From Dipylidium caninum (taxonomy: Eukaryota > Platyhelminthes > Cestoda > Cyclophyllidea > Dipylidiidae), in contig QEYB01001296.1 in NCBI GenBank assembly GCA_017562135.1, forward strand, positions 1 through 64,000: DNA of 64,000 nucleotides, read 5' to 3'. The notes beneath the pieces were generated by a model. That model was not told where the DNA came from. It worked only from the letters and a program-made list of their open reading frames with translations, and made no database searches. Positions 58,163 to 64,000 of this stretch are shown piece by piece. Both the position numbers and the translations under genes were made by a program. Each line of letters opens with the position of its first letter. The stretch's first letter is position 1.

Positions 58163-61100
58163 TCACTGAGGTGGAGTGCCTATTCTATAAATATGAACAG
58201 CGCGACAACCAGGCCAAGTAGCATCCAGACACTGAGAGGGTAAGTACTGCTCCTTCGTAAGGGAGGTGCCGCGAAGGTAAAATGATGCAATCAAAACAGC
58301 GACAAATAAAAAGAGAAAACAAATAATAACACGACCTTTGCACAAAGCACCACTGTTTTTTTGAACTTGAAGATGATTGTCTTTTAAATGTCTCCGAAGA
58401 GGTGTCACAATGCCCATTTTAGAAGTGAGCTTGGCGACAAAGCTCACTGTTTGCTCACCCGAGGCCAAATCAGTGTTGCCGAGCTACAAATACAACATTG
58501 CGCTTTCGTGAATAACTAGCACTTAACTTATAATCAAAACATGTACATGGGCAAAGCATTAACGTACCTCATATCTGTCAATGGGAGGATTTCGAGACTT
58601 TACAGCAATCGTCTCAAAGAAAATAAACCTGTCCAGAAAAAATCAAATAATAGATTCAGGTGTCACCAAACGACCTAAGTGCACCTCCAGGTTTAGTAAT
58701 GAACACGTATACGGAGTGCCAGAAAACACCCATAATAAATTATCCCATTTTCGGGTTTCCGACTTCAACGAAGGCACAAGCGCAATCAGTTGCAAAATTT
58801 GTTTCCAGAAGGGCCTTCAGATATAACTCTATCTCAACCATATTTACTCAGTTAACAATATATCCTTCCAACAACTGTTTCTGTTACATCGTAAAAGGAC
58901 AGCATCCGTCTTAACGCACAAGTGAAAGGAAAAAAACATTTGTGCACAGTCTATACAAATGGCCCAACTAGCGATTGGAAACAAATTGGAGAGAGGAGTG
59001 GGTAGAAAGCAGAATCTTGCAACTGAAGTAAAAAGTGTAATTGTAGATGAAAAATGTTGCTTACAGTTCTATTCGAAAAGATGTGTTCTATAATAAACCA
59101 TGTGCAACAAAGCTTTCGACTGCTTGACAAGAGAATCCTCTAGTTGGTGGAATTCAGCTGGATGTGGTTGCTAAAACCTTTTTATGGGTCGAATAATCCG
59201 TTTATAATAACTTCGAAATTATTAAAGGGGAACAGCGAACGCTATTGCAACTGCTCAGAGAGGAAGAAGAATCGTGTCCCTTTCCTCAATCTACTTATTG
59301 TCGTCAATCAAAGACGGTCAGAAGAACAAGAAAATAAAAATATTTTATTAATATCTGGGTACGTGAGTCATCTCCGCAGTTATGTCCTATTAAATGAATT
59401 TAAATTTTATTCCATTAGTTTATCACAAACTGGTTATAAAAATAAACAAACACACGTTAAAACTTACGCAGATTTACTTGAGTTGGCCAGTTCGGTGAGG
59501 CGATGGGCATCCTGCATTGTTCGGTCTAGAATTCTTTTAAAACATCCACCAAATAGGGTCTCCAGTTTTAGCAGTTCAGGCATACTCGAAGTTATTGTGC
59601 AAGTGTTTTTCATCATTTGGAAATTTTGCTTCAACAGAGTGTCTCGAAAGCTATTTGACTCCTCCGACAGAGCAATGGATTCGTTTAATAGGCTCTGTGG
59701 AAAGAGGAATAAGTTTTGATGTAAACATTATTGGAAATAGGTGTTTCATCATCAGAAAAGAGATCTGTTTTCACGTCTAGGTGGACACTAGTCTTCTTTA
59801 TATTTTAGACGGATCCCATTAAATAAAGGAATATCGACCAATAAATGTATTAAACTGCAATTTCTCGACCGCGAACTATGCAAATGGAGCGTACTCAAAG
59901 AACATTTGATGTTAACTTAGTAATTTAGTTTCAAAAAACTACATAATTGATAATGTAAGTTTAGGGTTTGAGGCTCTTAACCCCATCAGAAACATGATTA
60001 TCAAAATATTTACAACATCATTGAGGGTGATCCACGGGGTAGAGAGAAGCGGCCTCGAGTTCGTATTTTATTACCGAATAAAAATCAAATATATACATAA
60101 AATTGGCAAAAATGAAACAGTTGGGATTAGCAAAAAATGTCAACTTATTGAAGGATAGATTTGGGAGGAAACTACTCGTAAAAATCTGTTATTGTCGTTT
60201 TCAATCCTGAAATAAGAGTAACTTCGTGCGTTCCGGTTCCCTCAACATCAGTTAAATATAAAGTTATTTGCCAAACCTGTGGTTCACATTAATACATACC
60301 CGAAATAATTTGCGAACGGCTCACCTGTAGTTTGGATAGACTACAGTCATCCATAAACAAGGGAGTCTGATTCGACAGTGTATCAGCGATTTGATTTAAC
60401 CTAACCGCCCTGGATAATAGCATTTGAATAAGATCTTGATAGGTGTGTAATTCACACAGCTCTGATGCATGCCCTCGTATCCATTGAATTAAGAGTTTCC
60501 ACTGGTTAAACAAAACGGTACGTTTCGTAGAATTCCAAATGCCTGAAATTATTTTTAAAAAATCATTAAGGTTTTATGACCAATGTCAACTGAGATGTGA
60601 TGAATTCACCTGGGGCTTGGAATATTTTCACACTCTCTTCGGCCGACTCTAGCACACAAGTAAAAGTCTTCATCAGGTTATATACGGATTTCGGTCCGGT
60701 GAAAGCACTTGACAATCTAGGGTACCTCTGTTCCCTGCCTATAAAGAAAATAGCATCACTCTAAAATGATGCTGTTACCCATATAAAATAAGTACAATAG
60801 CTTACCCAGTATGTTTACAGGCGAATGACCATTAATCGTGTTATCACTAGCAAGAATTACATGAAGGAAATCAAGAAGTTTAGCCATATCTATTTCCGAC
60901 TGAATAATGCATTCGAGGCCGGTTTTGTCAGACAGGAGAGAACCTCTAGGCGGCTCCTCCACAATGACAGGGGTTTTTGTGTGACTGGTATTTAGCGGGG
61001 TTTGTGTGCCAAATTCTCTGGTTGGAGGCAAAATAGATAGATTGTGCCTGCTGTCCTCTTTTGAACGATAGACAGACGACAAAGAATTTCGACGTAATAA

Positions 61101-63006
61101 TGAATTAACCATATCTGGACCAGATTCATAGCCGGATGTGTGAGTCTGAAATATTAACACAATTAAGACACAGAAAGGTGATGCTGGTTCAGTGGAAAAA
61201 CGAATGCCAAATCACTTTATAGCGTTAGGCTACCTCTGGAGGTAAACGCAATAAAGAACGATGCAATAGGGAGTGCTTATAACCTAGCTATCAGAGTCTC
61301 AGATATTTGAAGTCATAAGATTGGCGACACTAGCAACAAATAGTACACAGTCTTAATAGGATTTGTTCGAAAATAAGCATGAATCACGGTGCTACATTAA
61401 GAACGAATGAAGCTTACGTTAACTAACAATGATTGTACCCAGCTTAATTCTTCGAGAACTCAACTGCGAAAACGAGAATTACTTCCCAGTGTACCCTACG
61501 TACTGAGCGATTAACACTGTACCGTCAAGTTTGAAGCCTTACATAGGTTAAATAGGCACGTTTTTTAGAGATATTTACTATTTTTTCTTAATTATTTGAC
61601 CACCAAACGATTGGAAATCCTACTTGACGTTGGTAGGAAAGCATACTTTAATTCCTAAAATGAGGCGTTTGAAATGATTAAATTAAAATATCCCAATATT
61701 TTATGTTTTGCAGTATAATCAAAAAGCTTTAAAAACTAGAGTCCTCTATGGGATTCGCGATGCGTCCCCCGGTGGCGTAAACATTCGTATATTCAAAGCA
61801 AATTTTATCTTATGAAGAATAAACGATCTGTCACCTTGACAAAAAAATATATCTTATTACCGATATTCTTTATTTGGTCGGGTCATATGGGTATCATCAG
61901 TCCTGATCCAATCAATAAGACTTGTAATAAATAGAGAACATGCTCAGGACTTATTAACAGAGAACTTACAGTGACTGCATCTTGTGGTAGCACGACCTGA
62001 GAAGCATTTAAGAAGGTAGTTCGCCGCAGAGTTACATTCATTGAACTGTCTACCTCAGTCTGCAGGCACTTGTCATGCCTCTCAAAAGGTTGTAGTGATA
62101 TTCCTCGACTATTCTCTGAGATGGGGTTTTTGCCAGGATTGTCTAGAAAAGGATCGGAACGATGACTTCCATCGTCCTCTCTAAGTAAACCATCGTCAGG
62201 CGTTAGACTTGAAAGGGGAGTAGCCGAGAGCCCATCAAAACTCCACTCATCAATCTGACGTGCTTGTGGTTGATTAAAACGCCGTTCAAAATCGAGAGCT
62301 TCCGTCTGATCAGGAAAGAGGTCTTCCCAAAGCAACGTATCTGAGAACTTAGTTCTCGGTTCAAATGAGCCAATTCCTTCCACGATAGAATAACAGGGAG
62401 CCTGGCAAAAGGAAAATCCGAAACTAAGTTTTATAAGAGGTAATATTTATACAATGAAAATATATTCAGGTACCCCTCAAATCATAATATTAAATATATT
62501 GTGAAAAGATTGATCAAATCCGTGAACTGGAATCACCTGATAATTGTCCCAAGCACTCATTAAATGTTCAGATATATCAAAAGGGCAAGTTGTCGTATCC
62601 TCCAGAGAATGACTCAGACTAATCGTCTTGTCGGTTTGGGGACCGTTTAGATCGTCTAACGACCGAGAACGGGCCGTCGATACCTTAAGCAAAAGATCAT
62701 CCGAGCAGCTCTTGATCATATTTCTCCCAAATATTTCAACATTCGAATTGCTGTGCTGCTGGCCTAAACCCTTATCGGCGGCCGTAGAAGTATCGAGAAA
62801 GGAATTCACGTGTAGTGCGGATCTACGTTCTGCCTTTGGACTACGCAAAAGTAGGTCCGAAGAAGGAGCTCTGACTATGTCTGAGCCTGTTGACAGGTGT
62901 GAAATCACTTTCTGTGCTTCTGAGTGGGAAATAGAGGCAGGACTTCGAATATTTCCGAACGATTCTGGAGAATTATTGTTTAATGAACCGTTTCTCAAAT
63001 TTTGCC
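58163..63006 (-). CDS. KASH-like (nesprin/Klarsicht-type) nuclear-envelope protein, C-terminal eight exons
   Basis: KASH proteins sit in the outer nuclear membrane and bind SUN proteins through a short lumenal tail, linking nucleus to cytoskeleton. Exons in coding order: 63006-62537, 62401-61970, 61145-60806, 60738-60610, 60542-60325, 59694-59468, 58628-58568, 58483-58163. All phases agree and no frame break is seen, giving 731 residues of an incomplete protein. The first exons are polar and Ser-rich (RSRSLDDLNG, SLLRRNSLSSVYRSK). The middle is helical and could be spectrin-repeat-like (WKLLIQWIRGHASELCEL, LLSRAVRLNQIADTLS). The end has a basic stretch, a membrane helix (VIICFLFLFVAVLIASFYL) and a 37-residue lumenal tail ending YRIGTPPQ. 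A Cys lies 22 residues from the end, near where nesprins keep theirs, and the terminus resembles the YTNGPPPT ending. A candidate 35-nt upstream exon (63347-63381) fits the phase. Confidence 0.68.
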
Positions 63007-63346
63007 CTGTTGAAAGTCACATGCAAAACAAGTTTTGTTAAATATATCAAAATATATGCTGGACCTATAAATGGCAATTTATGCATTCATTATCGGTAGG
63101 GTTGAGTAAAAATAAACAAAATTTGACAAACAATAGGTTAATGGCAGGCGCCTCCGAAAAATACTGTATTTACCACACCGAAATAACATTTTCAGCAATA
63201 TTCCGAAAGTGTGTGAAAGCTTCATGGTAAAAATACCATCAACTCTAAGTTATAGACCGAAATATGCGGGAACCGCAATTAGTACAGGAACCATGATTCT
63301 TACTGGAAACCACCATCATCTTTCATGCATAGACGAGAATTCGTAC

Positions 63347-63381
63347 CTCCTGAGCACTTGGATTCCGGAAAAGCAGTGACT
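63347..63381 (-). CDS. Candidate 35-nt micro-exon upstream of the KASH-like gene exons
   Basis: On the minus strand an acceptor (CTAATTTTAG) and a donor (GGAG|GTACGA) enclose 35 nt. In the phase needed to join exon 63006-62537 it reads VTAFPESKCSG. Only splice signals and phase support it. Confidence 0.25.
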
Positions 63382-64000
63382 CTAAAATTAGGACAGAAAG
63401 AAGCTCACAAGCCCGCAGCAATTAAATTAACTTTCGAAGTGAGCTTCATTTGGTCACTAGTATGTGCCTTTCGCGGCAAGAAGGAATGGAGTATAAACAA
63501 CCGCTAATCTGACATTCTAACAAAGGAAGACATAAAAGCCTACCGATAGCATAGCAGAAGGCTCCTTATGAGATGAACCAATTAAGTTAACGAAGCCAGT
63601 GATATATAATTGTTGTAAGTACAAGTAATTCAAAAGGAATGAATTTGGTTATTTAATGAATGAAGTAAACGCAATTTCATTGGCAGCAATGCGAAAACCC
63701 ACTTTGTCATTGTTGGGTCAATATCAACAGTTTCGAAGGCGCCTTCTTTTTCATTTAAAAGGAACGATTGGGGCGTTACTGAGATGCTCCCCGGCTGTTT
63801 ATATTCGACCCATTGGCCATAAGAGGCTTAACAGTATCCAAATTGCCAACTGAAGAGAACAAACGCACTAGAAAAATAATACCTGTGGTTATGATACAGA
63901 AATGTAATCCTCAAGAACACACTGTGAGAACACCAAACTCGTGTAATTCTATTGGTCAAAACGATGAAATGACGCAGAGCAAACCAATTAGAATCTAAGT
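63382..64000. other. Right-edge sequence, no gene recognised
   Basis: About 620 AT-rich bases. More upstream exons of the KASH-like gene are expected on this side, but none could be identified. Confidence 0.35.

Noticed and set aside
58700..58850. Possible extra exon of the KASH-like gene (YLKALLETNFATDCA)
   Set aside because: Splicing from 59468 straight to 58628 matches phase exactly; the segment lacks a matching donor.
1..64000. tRNA or rRNA genes, CRISPR arrays, and reverse transcriptase or transposase domains
   Set aside because: I looked for the usual signatures (T-loop GTTCRA, spaced direct repeats, catalytic RT or DDE motifs) by eye and saw none that held up. A covariance-model and repeat search would be decisive.

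Overview
This is nuclear DNA of an animal. Every recognisable gene is metazoan: TACC, GPKOW, MCTS1, B4GALT7, ATG101, a glycolipid-transfer-domain protein, a seven-repeat protocadherin, a leucine-rich-repeat/Ig receptor, and a protein with a KASH-like nuclear-envelope anchor. Genes are split by GT-AG introns, several only 28-41 nt long. Very short introns mixed with kilobase introns suggest a flatworm, perhaps a tapeworm; that assignment is an inference. No bacterial, phage, viral or CRISPR content was recognised.

Layout. 0-14 kb is AT-rich and gene-dense. An unidentified minus-strand gene lies at the left edge. Four plus-strand genes follow: TACC (last exons, 4.66-5.91 kb), GPKOW (9 exons, complete), MCTS1 (5 exons, with two lesions) and B4GALT7 (5 exons, complete). 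ATG101 (5 exons, complete) runs against B4GALT7, with 74 nt between the two stop codons. 14-20 kb holds no firm gene. A nearly intronless LRR-Ig receptor occupies 20.35-23.36 kb. 23.4-36 kb is richer in GC, full of short overlapping ORFs on both strands, and without convincing genes. Two exons of a GLTP-domain protein lie on the minus strand near 36.1-36.7 kb. The protocadherin covers 38.9-48.5 kb on the minus strand in three large exons. 48.5-58.1 kb shows no gene. The minus strand at 58.2-63.0 kb carries the last eight exons of the KASH-like gene.

Roles. The left cluster is housekeeping: mitotic spindle (TACC), splicing (GPKOW), translation re-initiation (MCTS1), proteoglycan linker synthesis (B4GALT7) and autophagy initiation (ATG101). 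The right part carries cell-surface adhesion genes and a nucleus-cytoskeleton linker.

A recurring feature is the one-base reading-frame break inside conserved coding sequence (TACC, MCTS1, LRR-Ig, protocadherin, GLTP), several at short homopolymers. GPKOW, B4GALT7, ATG101 and the KASH-like exons read through cleanly. Residual indel errors in a long-read assembly are the simplest explanation, but true gene decay cannot be excluded from sequence alone. Exon limits come from reading splice sites and codon phase by eye; no search or alignment was run.
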